A stretch of 64,000 bases of DNA from Maratus speciosus. Lineage: Eukaryota > Arthropoda > Arachnida > Araneae > Salticidae. A model generated the notes under the pieces. The model did not search any database. It saw only the letters and a program-made list of their open reading frames with translations, and had not been told where the DNA came from. The stretch lies in contig OZ010786.1 in the NCBI GenBank assembly GCA_963932465.1, positions 534,071,073 through 534,135,072 on the forward strand, given 5' to 3'. This document shows, in pieces, positions 48,252-58,647 of this stretch. Each line of letters opens with the position of its first letter. Position 1 is the first letter of the stretch. The position numbers were made by a program, and so were the translations under genes.

Positions 48252-49557
48252 CCAGTGGTTAGGGAGTTCAATTCGGAAATAATTAGAGGAACGCTGGAAA
48301 TTGTTTTAACCCCTTCAGTTTAGGTCTAGAATGAATATGCTACGTTTTCCCCCTCGTACTAGGTGAGCATTGGGAATTATACACTGATCGTTAGTCAAAA
48401 AACACGTTTTTTTTTTTAAATACCATAACACTATCTCGAAATAACTAACTTTTTCAAAAACATTGCCAATATAAATGTTGTAGAGCTTAAAATTCTGAAT
48501 AAAATGAGTACCTGCACTTAATATTTTTATTGAATATTAAGGTCACAATTTTACTTTAAAGTTTAGGCCACGTTGTAAGAGGGTTGAACTCATAATTAAT
48601 TAGGTGAAAACTGGAAATCGTTATATTCCCTTCCGATTAGGTCTAAAATGGATATTCTATGTTTTCCTCCTCGTATCAAGTGAGCGTTAGGAAATATGAA
48701 AGTATTTACATTCCAAAAACATGTTTTTCCTAATTTTTTTAACAATATCTCAAAATAGTTAATTCTATCAAAAACTTTGTCAATGCAAATGTTGTCGAGC
48801 ATAAAATTATCAATAAAATGAACACCCACATTAATATATTTGTTCAAAATTAAGGTCGCAATTCCATTTCAAAATTTTCCCTTAATCACTAATCAAGACC
48901 TTCAAGATAGGAGAGACCAGATTACCTTAACAATATCTCAAAACAGCTAACTATATCAAAAATTGCCAATACGTATTTTATAGAGCTTAAAATTCTGAAT
49001 AAAATGAATGCTCACATTAATATTTTTGTTCAAAATTAAGGTCGCAATTTCAGAGATTGTTAAAAATATTAAAGAAAAACGTGTTTTTCGAATGTAAATG
49101 TATACGTATTTTCCTAACGCTCACTTAGTACGAAAGGGAAAACATAGAATATTCGTTTTAGACATAATCTGAAGGGATTAAAACGATCTTCAGTTTTCCC
49201 CTAATTAATTATGAGTTCAAACCTCTGACCACGCGACTAAAACTTTACAGTAGAATTGTGACCGTAATATTCAACAAAAGTATTAAGTGTAGGTACTCAT
49301 TTTATTCAAAAGTTTAAGCTCTACAACATTTGTATTGACAATGTTTTTGAAAAAATTGGTGATTTCGAGATAGTGTTATGGTATTAAAAAAACGTGTTTT
49401 TTGACTATAAATCAATGTATAATTCCTAACGCTCACCTAGTACGAGGGGGAAAACGTAGCATACTAATTCTAGACCTAAACTGAAGGGATTAAAACAATT
49501 TCCAGCTTTCCCCTAATTATTTCAGAATTGGGCCTTTTTTTGCTCCCCTAAAACTGG
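48252..49557. repeat. snapback of tandem and inverted ~300-bp units
   Basis: Left: unit 1 (48277-48580) and unit 2 (48590-48880) in direct order, then a partial third (48905-49045). Right: an inverted unit head (49070-49235), then inverted tail and head (49245-49530). Landmarks: TTAGGTCTA.AATG.ATAT, GTTTTCC.CCTCGTA, TGAGCGTTAGGAA, AAAAACACGTTTTT, AGAGCTTAAAATTCTGAATA and AAAATTAAGGTCGCAATT. The outermost edges read CCAGTGGTTAGGGAG and CCAGTTTTAGGGGAG reversed. Transcription through it would give a long hairpin RNA. No coding; the 83-codon minus-strand frame is a shadow. Confidence 0.85.
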
Positions 49558-49747
49558 GCTAATACGTCAACGGACTTTCATAAATTAGTCTATAGCCCAG
49601 TTACCTCGTGGGTCCAGTAACCTTAGCTTACCTTATCTCTTAATAAATATATTTGCAAGAGATATTCTTCTCAATAATTGTTATTATATAGCACACGAAA
49701 ATATCTTACACACTGAAAAAAATATTTAAAAAATTGTTATTTAATAG

Positions 49748-49982
49748 ATTACAACGATCATTTGGAATTCCGTCGATTCCTCGTCAACAACAGATTGTAA
49801 AGATCAAACTTCAGAAGACCAAAACCTTCATCGATAAGCTCTCCAAGTTCCGTTTCGAGAAGAAAAACAATTTACAAATCGAAAGCAGTTCCACCGAATC
49901 ATCCACAGATTGCGACAAATTACCTACGTTGATCTCAAATTTTCCCGGTTACAATCGACCGATTGTACAATACCGTGGCTAG
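49748..49982 (+). CDS. candidate 3'-terminal exon of an unidentified host gene
   Basis: Follows a TTATTTAATAG acceptor (AG 49746-49747) and stays open for 77 codons to TAG at 49980-49982. Encodes RLQRSFGIPSIPRQQQIVKI, KLQKTKTFIDKLSKFRFEKK, NNLQIESSSTESSTDCDKLP, TLISNFPGYNRPIVQYRG. Codon use and G+C (TCC, ACC, ATC, CGA) stand out from the AT-rich surroundings and look like real coding. A basic segment is followed by a Ser/Thr-rich acidic tail. The phase requires two bases from the preceding exon, which does not fit 22967-23219 directly. I do not recognise it. Without a homologue it could still be a transposon-derived fragment. Confidence 0.4.
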
Positions 49983-49989
49983 TGGATTG

Positions 49990-50140
49990 CATAGTTGCCA
50001 ACTACCTGATTTTTTCCGTACCAATATTTTTATCCAGAAATACTTGCTTTATACAATCGCGCAATTTAAGCAATTAAATAAAGCGAACAGTTGTGTAAAA
50101 GTTTACTGGTATCGAAAAAATCGGTAGGTTGGCAACTATG
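49990..50140. mobile_element. 151-bp MITE with 6-bp target duplication
   Basis: TIRs: CATAGTTGCCAACTACCTGA (then TTTTTTCCGTACCA) and, reversed, CATAGTTGCCAACCTACCGA (then TTTTTTCGATACCA). GGATTG is exactly repeated on both sides (49984-49989, 50141-50146). Contains AATAAA at 50077-50082, 95 bp after the stop of the candidate exon. Confidence 0.85.
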
Positions 50141-50231
50141 GGATTGGAGCCCCTCAAGACATGGCCTTTTACTATCAATCGATTACACATTATATTGTTT
50201 GTTTTATCGCGTTCGTCTTTTATTCTGTAAT

Positions 50232-50342
50232 CAATTTTCATGGGCTACATAATCAGTTGATGACCTCGATTTTCATGGGCTACATAATCAGTTGAAGACC
50301 TCAATTTTCATGGCCTACATAATGAGTTGAAGACCTCGATTT
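50232..50342. repeat. three tandem ~41-bp units
   Basis: The phrase ATTTTCATGGGCTACATAAT then CAGTTGAAGACCTCG is repeated three times with small changes (GGCC for GGGC, GAG for CAG in the last). Confidence 0.85.
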
Positions 50343-50461
50343 TTTTGCTTTGCAAGACGATTTTCATTTCGGCGTCGCTCTTTGGCTTTGGATTTTTCCA
50401 TATCTGATAATTTGCGCCTACCCATTTTGTAACTTTTGAAATTTTTAACCATTTTATACAT
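50315..50461 (-). CDS. short basic ORF, unknown
   Basis: 48 codons: MYKMVKNFKSYKMGRRKLSD, MEKSKAKERRRNENRLAKQK, NRGLQLIM. An inner ATG at 50425 gives a 36-residue form. The run RRKLSDMEKSKAKERRRNEN is highly basic and helical, of a kind found at the N-terminus of some DNA-binding or transposon proteins. The C-terminal end runs into the 41-bp tandem repeats, which supply the stop, so the frame may be the first exon or a truncated start of something larger. No relative recognised. It lies just left of the gypsy element. Confidence 0.25.
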   Translation of the reverse strand: MYKMVKNFKSYKMGRRKLSDMEKSKAKERRRNENRLAKQKNRGLQLIM

Positions 50462-50649
50462 TTCGATTCCCTATTTAAACATTTTTAACGATTTTATGCC
50501 TTTCTATTACCTATTCAAATAAAAATTCTTCTAAAAGTAAAGAACGTCGTTGAATTTCGTTAAAAAAAAAAATAAAATGCGAGCATCATTTGGCCCTATC
50601 CTCGACCGAAAACAACAACCATTTCCAAATGGTTAAAAAAAAGACATAG

Positions 50650-50962
50650 TGTAACAAAATGACTGCCTTCCCTTATTTTTATAGCATATAGATGGCGCTG
50701 TTGCCACTGTCGGCAAAATATCCTGAGATATTTTGCCAAACATGAAGTGATGAAGTGAAGTGAATGTATGTAATCATGATTGCGCGGTTTTAAGTAGAGT
50801 TTCGGCGAGTGTACGAAATGTGCCTCATCTAGAGATGTTTTTTTTATGGAAATATGTATGTTTCAAAGTTATTTTGCGCTTTTCGCGAATCTGTATATAG
50901 TTTGTGTGTTATCCTTATTAAAAATGTGATCGAAAGAGTTTATCCAAACCCACATCGACACA
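50650..50962 (+). repeat. 5' LTR of the gypsy element
   Basis: 313 bp, TGTAACAAAATGACTG ... CATCGACACA, with TG/CA ends. TATA-like TTTTAAGTAGAG in the middle, ATTAAAAATG as a possible poly(A) signal. Compared with the 3' LTR: GTGTACG vs GTATACG, CAAAGTT vs CAAATTT, TGTGATCG vs TGTAATCG, and one A less after the T8 run. Confidence 0.95.
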
Positions 50963-50965
50963 AAA

Positions 50966-50982
50966 TGACGCCCAACGTGAAA
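50966..50982 (+). other. primer-binding site
   Basis: Three bases after the LTR: TGACGCCCAACGTG. Resembles the TGGCGCCCAACGTG sites used by several insect gypsy elements with one G-to-A change in the third base, which may weaken priming. Confidence 0.6.
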
Positions 50983-52342
50983 AAAATCTCCTTCTTCAAA
51001 AACGAAATAAAAAGGAACCGCTATACCAGGTTCAAAATATTGTCATCCGGACAATAATGACAGTGGATAATTGTGTATTTGTCACCCTGACAAAGTAAAT
51101 GATTAAAAAGAATCTCCAAATTCTAAAGTTTGAGAAACCATTCTCAATTCTGTGAATGTGAAACCCTAATTTCAAGAAAAGCGTTTTCCTTCTATAGTGT
51201 ATTGCCGCCCTGGCAAATGAGTAAAAAGAATCAGCTAGATTCGTAATTGTGTGAAATCATCATTTCAAGAATATGGTATATGGAAAAAAGAACCACTTCG
51301 TTTCTAATGTGTGCATTCTTTTGATATTAAATCAAGTAATTAGTGCCATCCTTATGGAATAATTATTTGTGGGTATGCTTCAAGCTTCAAAGTTCTCAAG
51401 GCGAAAGTGTGCTGTTAAAAGTAAAAAAAAAAAAAAAATCTTTCAGTTTATTTCATAATTGTTGTTTGTGATCATCGAAAAGCCTTTAGACAGATCTAAA
51501 ATGTTTTTGAAATAACTTTCAGTGTTCTACTATCGCCGATATTCTGTGTGTTTAAAAGAAATCTCAAACCGCCATATGAATCAGCGAAAAGTGATTAGCT
51601 AAAGAAAGATAAATCTTATTTTATTTGTTTTGTTACCGGTAAAAAGTTGAATTTTTTTTTCTGTTTATTGCTGGCCAGCTGGTGTTTATTTATTTTTAAA
51701 TGCTGTTTTATGTATGTGTTTTTTTTTTGTTGTTTTTGTTCTTTTGAGTATTATGAAAGATTAATTTTCTGAGAAAGAGTTATATAATTTCTTTTGGTAA
51801 TTTTTTTTTTCTCAATGCAATATTTGAGTAAGGGAATTTTATGATTATTTGTTCTAACTGTGCACAGCGTAGTATATTAGAAAAGAAAAGTGATTTCAGT
51901 AATCGTCAATAATTATTTAGAATCTTGTTTATTTTAAAGAAGTAAGTAAGTACTTTATTTTGATATTTTTGTTGCTTTCATATTTATTTATGAATGAATT
52001 TTTTTTTCACATCAAATTATCGATGGTATTTCATATACTTAAAATTTTATGATTTAAATATTTCTGACAGTTTTATACAGTAAGTTATATTAGAAAAAAA
52101 AAAGTTGCATATTACTGATTATAATATTTTTGCATTAATACTTACATGAGCTCATGTTTAATTAGAGATAGATTTTAGTATGGTATTAAATTATTTTTGT
52201 ATGTTTCATCAATTGCTTATGAAAGTTTATGCATATTTACCTGTAAGGGGAAGGTAGTTATTTTGTTATTCGATTATTTAATGGGTCAAGTATTGCATAT
52301 AATTTTGTAATTTAAGCATAAATTTAACTGATTTTAGGAAAA
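50983..52342 (+). other. gypsy 5' leader
   Basis: About 1.36 kb without a long frame. It ends TTTAACTGATTTTAG|GAAAAATGG, so the gag ATG follows a good splice acceptor. GAAGTAAGTAAG near 51940 is a possible donor. A spliced leader is plausible but unproven. Confidence 0.5.
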
Positions 52343-53544
52343 ATGGCGTTTCTTTCTAAAGGAAAAAAAATCGATTTATATAATTTGGCTACCGAATTAG
52401 AACTTCAGGTAGATGCAGATGATAAAATAGTAGTCTTGCGTGAAAAAATTATGAAGTGCGCCCTTTTTAAAGACGATGAACAATTTGTAAAAGAGGCATT
52501 GATTGCTATCGTGGAAGATAGAAAAAAACAAGAGAGCATAGACGAACAAAATAGGAAAAAACAAGAGAGCATAGAAGAACAAAGGGTTGAGGACAAACGT
52601 ATCGCAGAGGAAAGAGCTTATGAGTTAGAAAAACTTAAGCTGCAAGCTCAAAACCATACCGCGACAACTGTCCCACAAAATCAAATGGACCAGATGCGTA
52701 TAGATATTAAAAACATCCTACCACCATTTAATCCGGAAAAAGATAATATGTCGTTGTTCTTGACAATGTTTGAACGTCAAATGAAAATGTTAAATGTCTC
52801 CAAAGATTTTTGGGTCTCACAATTAGTCGCCGTACTTCCGAATGACATTGCTAAACTTATAGCAAGAGAGCCTGAAGAAATGTTAAAAAACTATGCACAT
52901 ATTCGTGACATTTTGTTAAAAAAATTTAAATTAACAGCGGAGAAGTTTAGGGTATTATTTAGCCGACATCAAAAAAGATAGAATTCTACTTGGAAAGATT
53001 TTTACTTTGAAATTAGAAATTATTTTGAAGGTTGGTTATCCGAATTAGAAGTTAATTCATTTGAAAAGCTCTCAGAACTAATAATCGCTGATCAGATTAA
53101 AAAAAAGTGCCCACCAGAATATAAAAATCATTATTTAGATGGTTGGGACAAACTAAATGACCCAGTCTTGTTGGCCGAAAAGCTTGACATATATGAAAAT
53201 ATTAGACCCCCTTTTCAAAAATCAGCAAGTAATTCAAAATCGCGTGAAACACACAAACATGTTTTGTCAAAATTTCAAATGGTCAGGAATTCTGAAAAAA
53301 TCAGGTAACCAAAAATGAAGCTAGCGAACATTTTGGAAATTTCAAAAATACTTCTACCTCAAAATATACGACTTCACGCTTTGTAAACGATGATAAGCGT
53401 CCAGTTATAAGCTGCTATGGTTGTGGGAAACAAGGTTTTGTAAAAGCAAAATGTCCTAATTGTTCCCCATCTACGCAAGTAAAATCAGCAAATTTTAGTT
53501 CCCTACATCTCCAATCTTGTTATATTAATACACAGGCAACACCT
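52343..53544 (+). pseudogene. gypsy gag, interrupted
   Basis: Starts MAFLSKGKKIDLYNLATELE in good ATG context. A Lys/Glu-rich coiled segment has a repeated RKKQESI(D/E)EQ (about residues 56-78). Then a capsid-like part (ILPPFNPEKDNMSLFLTMFE, about residues 129-148). TAG at 52979-52981 stops the first part after 212 aa; the same frame resumes at once as NSTWKDFYFEIRNYFEGWLS and ends with TAA at 53306. The zinc knuckle CYGCGKQGFVKAKC (53413-53454) lies in the -1 frame, which is continuous with pol. The third knuckle ligand, normally His, is Phe. Gag packages element RNA, and this copy is unlikely to make functional full-length Gag. Confidence 0.85.
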
Positions 53545-56500
53545 ATGTTGTATATAAAGGTAAATGGTATTACAGGGGTAGCTTGCGCAGATACCGGAGC
53601 TACACATTCCATTGCTGGGGAAATTTTGTTCAAGCTTCTCCGTGACCAAGGAACTTCGTTCGAAGAGACGAGTGTAAACATAACGCTCGCTGATGGCATA
53701 CGAAAAGAAACTAACGTTCTTCAAGCAACAATCACTGTTGAAATAGAAGGTCGTAGAACTAATACAACGATTTTTGCATTACCCGGAGCCACCGGAAATA
53801 GAACATTGTTAGGCATAGATTTTTTGAATAAAATGGGGATTGTGTTGGATATGCGAAGCCAAAGTTGGTATTTCCAGAACAATCCAAGATATAAATTTCC
53901 TTTTGTTGATGATCCTTTCAAAACGACACCTGAAATCTCAACACCAAATGTCAAAGCTAACACAGTTATGTTAAGAGAAAATGAAGGTCAAAACCTATCT
54001 GCAATACAACGAAAGAGACTTAATGACTTGCTTGAAAAATTTTCCAATACCTTTCAACCAGGGGGAGAAGCAACACCCGTCGTCGAACATCACATAAACA
54101 CTAGAGAACATCGTCCTATATCATTACCACCTTACAGATTATCACCGGCAAAGAAAGAGTTGTTGAAAACAGAAATTGATGATCTACTTGCCAAAGGAAT
54201 TATTGAGCAATGCGAATCTCCATATTCTGCACCAATCGTGCTCATTCCTAAGCCAAATGGTAGTGTACGTCTATGTGTAGACTACAGGAAGCTCAATGAG
54301 GTGACTATACCGGATACCTATCCACTCCCTCGTATGGACGATCATCTACATCAGGCAAAGACTGTCCAGTTCATGACCACTCTGGATCTGAATGCTGGCT
54401 ACCATCAGGTGAGTGTCTATGGGCCTGATCGTGATAAAACTGCTTTTATATGTCCTCTCGGAACATACCGCTTTCGAAGAATGCCTTTTGGAATCCGTAA
54501 CGCTCCTGCAACGTTTCATAGGACGATGGATAACTTTCGCAACGGACTCCCAGATGTAAATATTCTCTCTTACCTTGATGACCTCATTATTTTATCATCA
54601 AGTTTTGAACAACATCTATCTGATCTTGAAGCTGTTTTTCAAAGATTAGACAAATGGAAACTTTCTGCAAATCGAGAAAAATGCAACTTTGCATGTTCCA
54701 AAGTAAAGTACTTGGGACACTGGATGACTCCAAATGGCCTAGAAGTTGATCCTGGGAAAATTGATGCTATTGTGAGGATCCCGCCTCCCAAGAATATAAA
54801 ACAACTGCAATCGTTTCTGCAGACATGTTCATGGTATCGCCGTTTTATACAAGATTTTGCAGAAATATCCAGACCGCTTAGTAACCTCACTAAGAAGAAT
54901 GTGCAATGGCATTGGGGTGCCGATGAAGAAAATGCATTTCAAGCCTTGAAGCAATGCCTGGTTTCATCACCAATATTGAAACAGGCTGATGAAACAAAAC
55001 CCTTCATCATTCGAACCGATGCAAGCAATTATGCTCTTGGAGCAGTACTTCTCCAGGGTAAAGGTGCGGAAGAGCATCCGATTGAGTACGCCAGTAGATT
55101 ACTGACTCCTGCAGAACGCAACTATCACACCACGGAACGGGAAGCTCTTGCTGTTGTCTGGGCTATTAATAAATTCAGAGGATACATTGACGGAACAGAA
55201 GTTACTGTGGCATCCGAGCACCAGCCTCTCCGATGGCTCATGAGCTTAAAGTCCCCTTCTGGAAGACTTGCCAGATGGGCTTTACAGTTGGAAGAGTTTA
55301 ATGTGAAAATAGAATACATTCCAGGTAAAGCGAACGTCATAGCTGACATGCTTTCTCGTCCTGCGTGTGATCATATCAGTAAAGAAAATTGTGATATTTG
55401 CACCATAATGATTGATATCCCTGCTAAAATGCCTAGTAATCTACGTGTTGAACAAATGAAAGATGAAGAATTAAAGAAAATTATTAAAAGTTTCGAAGAT
55501 GAAGAAAAAACTCTAGACTACACTAACTGGACTGAACGCGGTTATGTTATGAACCAAGGAGTTTTATACAGGTATTCCCCAACTTCGGAATCTGAAGAAG
55601 CACAACTAGTAGTCCCCTCACATGAAAGGGAGAAAATTTTAAAAGAACACCATGACTCACCTACGGCTGGTCACTACGGTGCTGAAGGTACATTTAATAG
55701 AATATCCAAAAGATATTATTGGACTGGAATGCGTTCATACATTGCAGATTACGTCAAACATTGTGCTGAATGTAATAGGTATAAACCTTCTAATCAAAAA
55801 CCGTCCGGTTTGTTACAAACACCAGTGTATTCACAGCGATTTGAAGTTCTATCAATTGATCTTTTTGGCCCTTTACCAAAAAGTAAGAATGGTAAAAGAT
55901 GGATATTCATAGTAGAAGACTGTGCAACAAGATGGGTTGAACTATTTGCCCTTACAGAAGCTACTGCAGCACAGTGTGCAACTACGTTGCTCGAAGAAGT
56001 TATCCTTAGATATGGTCTACCCAGACGTATAATATGTGATAACGGACCACAATTTGTTAGTAGTGTAATGCAACAACTTTGTTTTCTTTTAGGTATCAAA
56101 CAAAATCCAACTCCCATATATAATCCTCAGGCAAACCCTGTGGAGAGAAAAAATAGAGATCTCAAGCCGAGATTGGCTATATTAGTAGAGAATGACCACT
56201 GTTCATGGGAAGAGAAACTTCCAACAATACGTTTTGCAATGAATACTGCTAAGTGTGACACCACTGGAGAAACAGCAGCATTTTTACAATTTGGGAGAGA
56301 ATTAAGAACGACAGACGATGTTCAACACGACATTCGTGCTGTAATTCACAATGACAACTTTGTACCTGAAATTATACCATACCTCAAGAAATTTGCAAAC
56401 TTCACCAAAGACATTAAGGACAAAGTTGAAGCCAAGCAAGATCAAAGAAAGAAATACGCTGACCGTAAAAGAAAATCAGGACATTGTTTTGCTCCAGGAG

Positions 56501-56799
56501 ACAAGGTTTGGGTTGACTTACATCCAGTAAGTAAAGCCTCTAGCAATAAAACTGCAAAGTTCATGCCTAAACATGACGGACCATACATTATTTTAACTCA
56601 AAAATCACCGACCACATTTGTTATAGCAAGCATGGACAATCCAAATGAACCGCTTACTACATGTCATACTTCAGCTTTGAAACTGTGTAATGACTCTGAC
56701 ATTGTGCCTGTTGCACCTATTAGGAAACGCGGCAGACCACCTAAAAAAGTTACTGGTTACTCACCGGGACGTCCGCGGAACCAGAGGGGGAGGTTGTAA
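53545..56799 (+). CDS. pol: gypsy pol polyprotein (protease, RT, RNase H, integrase)
   Basis: 1084 codons from ATG 53545 with no stop. The frame is in fact open from 53296, so the natural product is probably a Gag-Pol fusion. Protease: CADTGATHS (Asp16). RT from about residue 190: LPPYRLSPAKKELL, catalytic D281 in TTLDLNAGYHQV and YLDD at 343-346. RNase H: D492 (RTDASNYALGAVL), E533 (EREALAVVW), D601 (IADMLSR). The usual TDH Asp is Glu558 (ASEHQPLRWL). Integrase: H703, H710, C740, C743 zinc site; D772 (IDLFGPLP), D832 (CDNGPQF), E867 (NPVERKNR); C-terminal DGPYIIL (GPY/F-type). No chromodomain seen. The stop codon overlaps the first bases of the 3' LTR. Reverse transcription and integration functions look intact except for the RNase H substitution. 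Confidence 0.95.
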   Translation: MLYIKVNGITGVACADTGATHSIAGEILFKLLRDQGTSFEETSVNITLADGIRKETNVLQATITVEIEGRRTNTTIFALPGATGNRTLLGIDFLNKMGIVLDMRSQSWYFQNNPRYKFPFVDDPFKTTPEISTPNVKANTVMLRENEGQNLSAIQRKRLNDLLEKFSNTFQPGGEATPVVEHHINTREHRPISLPPYRLSPAKKELLKTEIDDLLAKGIIEQCESPYSAPIVLIPKPNGSVRLCVDYRKLNEVTIPDTYPLPRMDDHLHQAKTVQFMTTLDLNAGYHQVSVYGPDRDKTAFICPLGTYRFRRMPFGIRNAPATFHRTMDNFRNGLPDVNILSYLDDLIILSSSFEQHLSDLEAVFQRLDKWKLSANREKCNFACSKVKYLGHWMTPNGLEVDPGKIDAIVRIPPPKNIKQLQSFLQTCSWYRRFIQDFAEISRPLSNLTKKNVQWHWGADEENAFQALKQCLVSSPILKQADETKPFIIRTDASNYALGAVLLQGKGAEEHPIEYASRLLTPAERNYHTTEREALAVVWAINKFRGYIDGTEVTVASEHQPLRWLMSLKSPSGRLARWALQLEEFNVKIEYIPGKANVIADMLSRPACDHISKENCDICTIMIDIPAKMPSNLRVEQMKDEELKKIIKSFEDEEKTLDYTNWTERGYVMNQGVLYRYSPTSESEEAQLVVPSHEREKILKEHHDSPTAGHYGAEGTFNRISKRYYWTGMRSYIADYVKHCAECNRYKPSNQKPSGLLQTPVYSQRFEVLSIDLFGPLPKSKNGKRWIFIVEDCATRWVELFALTEATAAQCATTLLEEVILRYGLPRRIICDNGPQFVSSVMQQLCFLLGIKQNPTPIYNPQANPVERKNRDLKPRLAILVENDHCSWEEKLPTIRFAMNTAKCDTTGETAAFLQFGRELRTTDDVQHDIRAVIHNDNFVPEIIPYLKKFANFTKDIKDKVEAKQDQRKKYADRKRKSGHCFAPGDKVWVDLHPVSKASSNKTAKFMPKHDGPYIILTQKSPTTFVIASMDNPNEPLTTCHTSALKLCNDSDIVPVAPIRKRGRPPKKVTGYSPGRPRNQRGRL
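56780..56794 (+). other. polypurine tract
   Basis: ACCAGAGGGGGAGGT directly before the 3' LTR, the expected second-strand primer. It also codes for the last pol residues (QRGR). Confidence 0.85.
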
Positions 56800-57108
56800 C
56801 AAAATGACTGCCTTCCCTTATTTTTATAGCATATAGATGGCGCTGTTGCCACTGTCGGCAAAATATCCTGAGATATTTTGCCAAACATGAAGTGATGAAG
56901 TGAAGTGAATGTATGTAATCATGATTGCGCGGTTTTAAGTAGAGTTTCGGCGAGTATACGAAATGTGCCTCATCTAGAGATGTTTTTTTTAATGGAAATA
57001 TGTATGTTTCAAATTTATTTTGCGCTTTTCGCGAATCTGTATATAGTTTGTGTGTTATCCTTATTAAAAATGTAATCGAAAGAGTTTATCCAAACCCACA
57101 TCGACACA
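56795..57108 (+). repeat. 3' LTR of the gypsy element
   Basis: 314 bp, about 99% identical to the 5' LTR, followed by the ATAG duplication. Confidence 0.95.
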
Positions 57109-57112
57109 ATAG

Positions 57113-58613
57113 CAATATTATTATTATAAGGATTATCGTTTCGTATAATGTAAGAAACTCATTTATTATATCTAAACTAAATGAATCTTTGTTTTATCAT
57201 TATTGAATATACATATTAATAAAATATAGATTTTAGAATTTTGTTTATACATGGAAAATTTGTAATACTATGAATAAAAAATAATTACATTTTAATGATA
57301 ACAAACTTTCTTATTTAATTAAAAATACTTAGTTTTTATCCTCTTCCATTTAAATATATTTTAATATCTTGCACATTCTTCATAATGTTCTAAAAACCAA
57401 ATTATTTATATTTCCTGCACTGTTATGTACCAATTATTCTGTTAATAAATTAGAAATTATAAAGTTAACAAATGCTTTATACAATGTCTTTTTGAAAACT
57501 TTTAACATATTAGCAGTCATTAATCATTCAAACAAAGGACTATTTTAACTTCTTTTCTTAGGTAAGTAAACTAATTACCAGTAAAATAGAAATTAACGTT
57601 TTCACTTTTAAATCGAATTTGCATGCCGTAAATTAGATTTCTTTTGCTAACGAAGATACTTATGAAGAATTTACTTTGCCTCTTAAAGAGAAAGATTTTC
57701 GAATATTAGCTGCATTGCCTAAATGTATACTTTCTATTAATATATTCAAACATATAATGAGGATATTTTAAAATTAACAACAATTTCATTACACTGTTCT
57801 AATTAATGTGTGATAAACTTTATTTTAAACTGTTTTTGGAAACTTCGGAGATATATCTAAATATAATAGGTAAAAAATCAAGACATATATAATTTCACTC
57901 GGCTATCAATATCACCATTTGCAGGAAAAATAACACAATTTTATAAATATCTTTAAAAAAGTGTTCACATTTTTTTTTTTTTTTTTTTTTGTGGAAGTAT
58001 TACCATTTAAAAAATACTAATAATTATAATTAAAAACATATAGATTTCGATGTTCATTTAGTAATATTAAATATAATAGACTTGCCTATACTGATTAATA
58101 TCTGGGATTGTACTTCAGAAATTTCTATTCTATAGTTTCTTTCATGTTATCCTTTATTTCTTTAAACATTCTGATAAAAAATATATATATTATTTCTAAT
58201 TATGCTATTGTACGTTCATTATGTAGATTATAAATCAGACAAAAATGTTTAATTGTTACTTTCTATTTCCTTTCCATCATCTATGGAGTACTTGAAAGAT
58301 ATTTTTAAATGACAATTCTTTCGTTATATCGCAAGACGTACCGTTGCTGGTTCATATAATTATTTCTTTTTTTTTTATTGACTTTCAATAATTAAGTTCT
58401 ATTTTAGCTACACGTTATAAAACACTTTTTTTGATAATGTAAATATATATGTATAATATATGATGATATATAATAAAAATAATATATGATTTGAAACAAT
58501 AATTTATAATAAGGTGCCCTTAATATCCCGTTAGGAAAAATATATATTGTTTGTTAAAAGTAGTATATGGAATGTCGGGTAATATCGGATGGGGACGTTT
58601 TAGCTATTTCAAA

Positions 58614-58647
<34 letters not shown>

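Larger units (their letters stand above)
50650..57108 (+). mobile_element. Ty3/gypsy LTR retrotransposon, near complete
   Basis: 5' LTR, primer-binding site, 1.4-kb leader, gag, pol (PR-RT-RNaseH-IN), polypurine tract and 3' LTR in the standard order, 6459 bp. Exact target duplication ATAG at 50646-50649 and 57109-57112. LTRs differ by three substitutions and one indel, indicating a recent insertion. pol is open throughout; gag carries a stop and a frame change. No env frame. Confidence 0.95.

Noticed and set aside
56800..57206. Possible env gene after pol
   Set aside because: pol ends in the 3' LTR; no space and no frame for an envelope protein.
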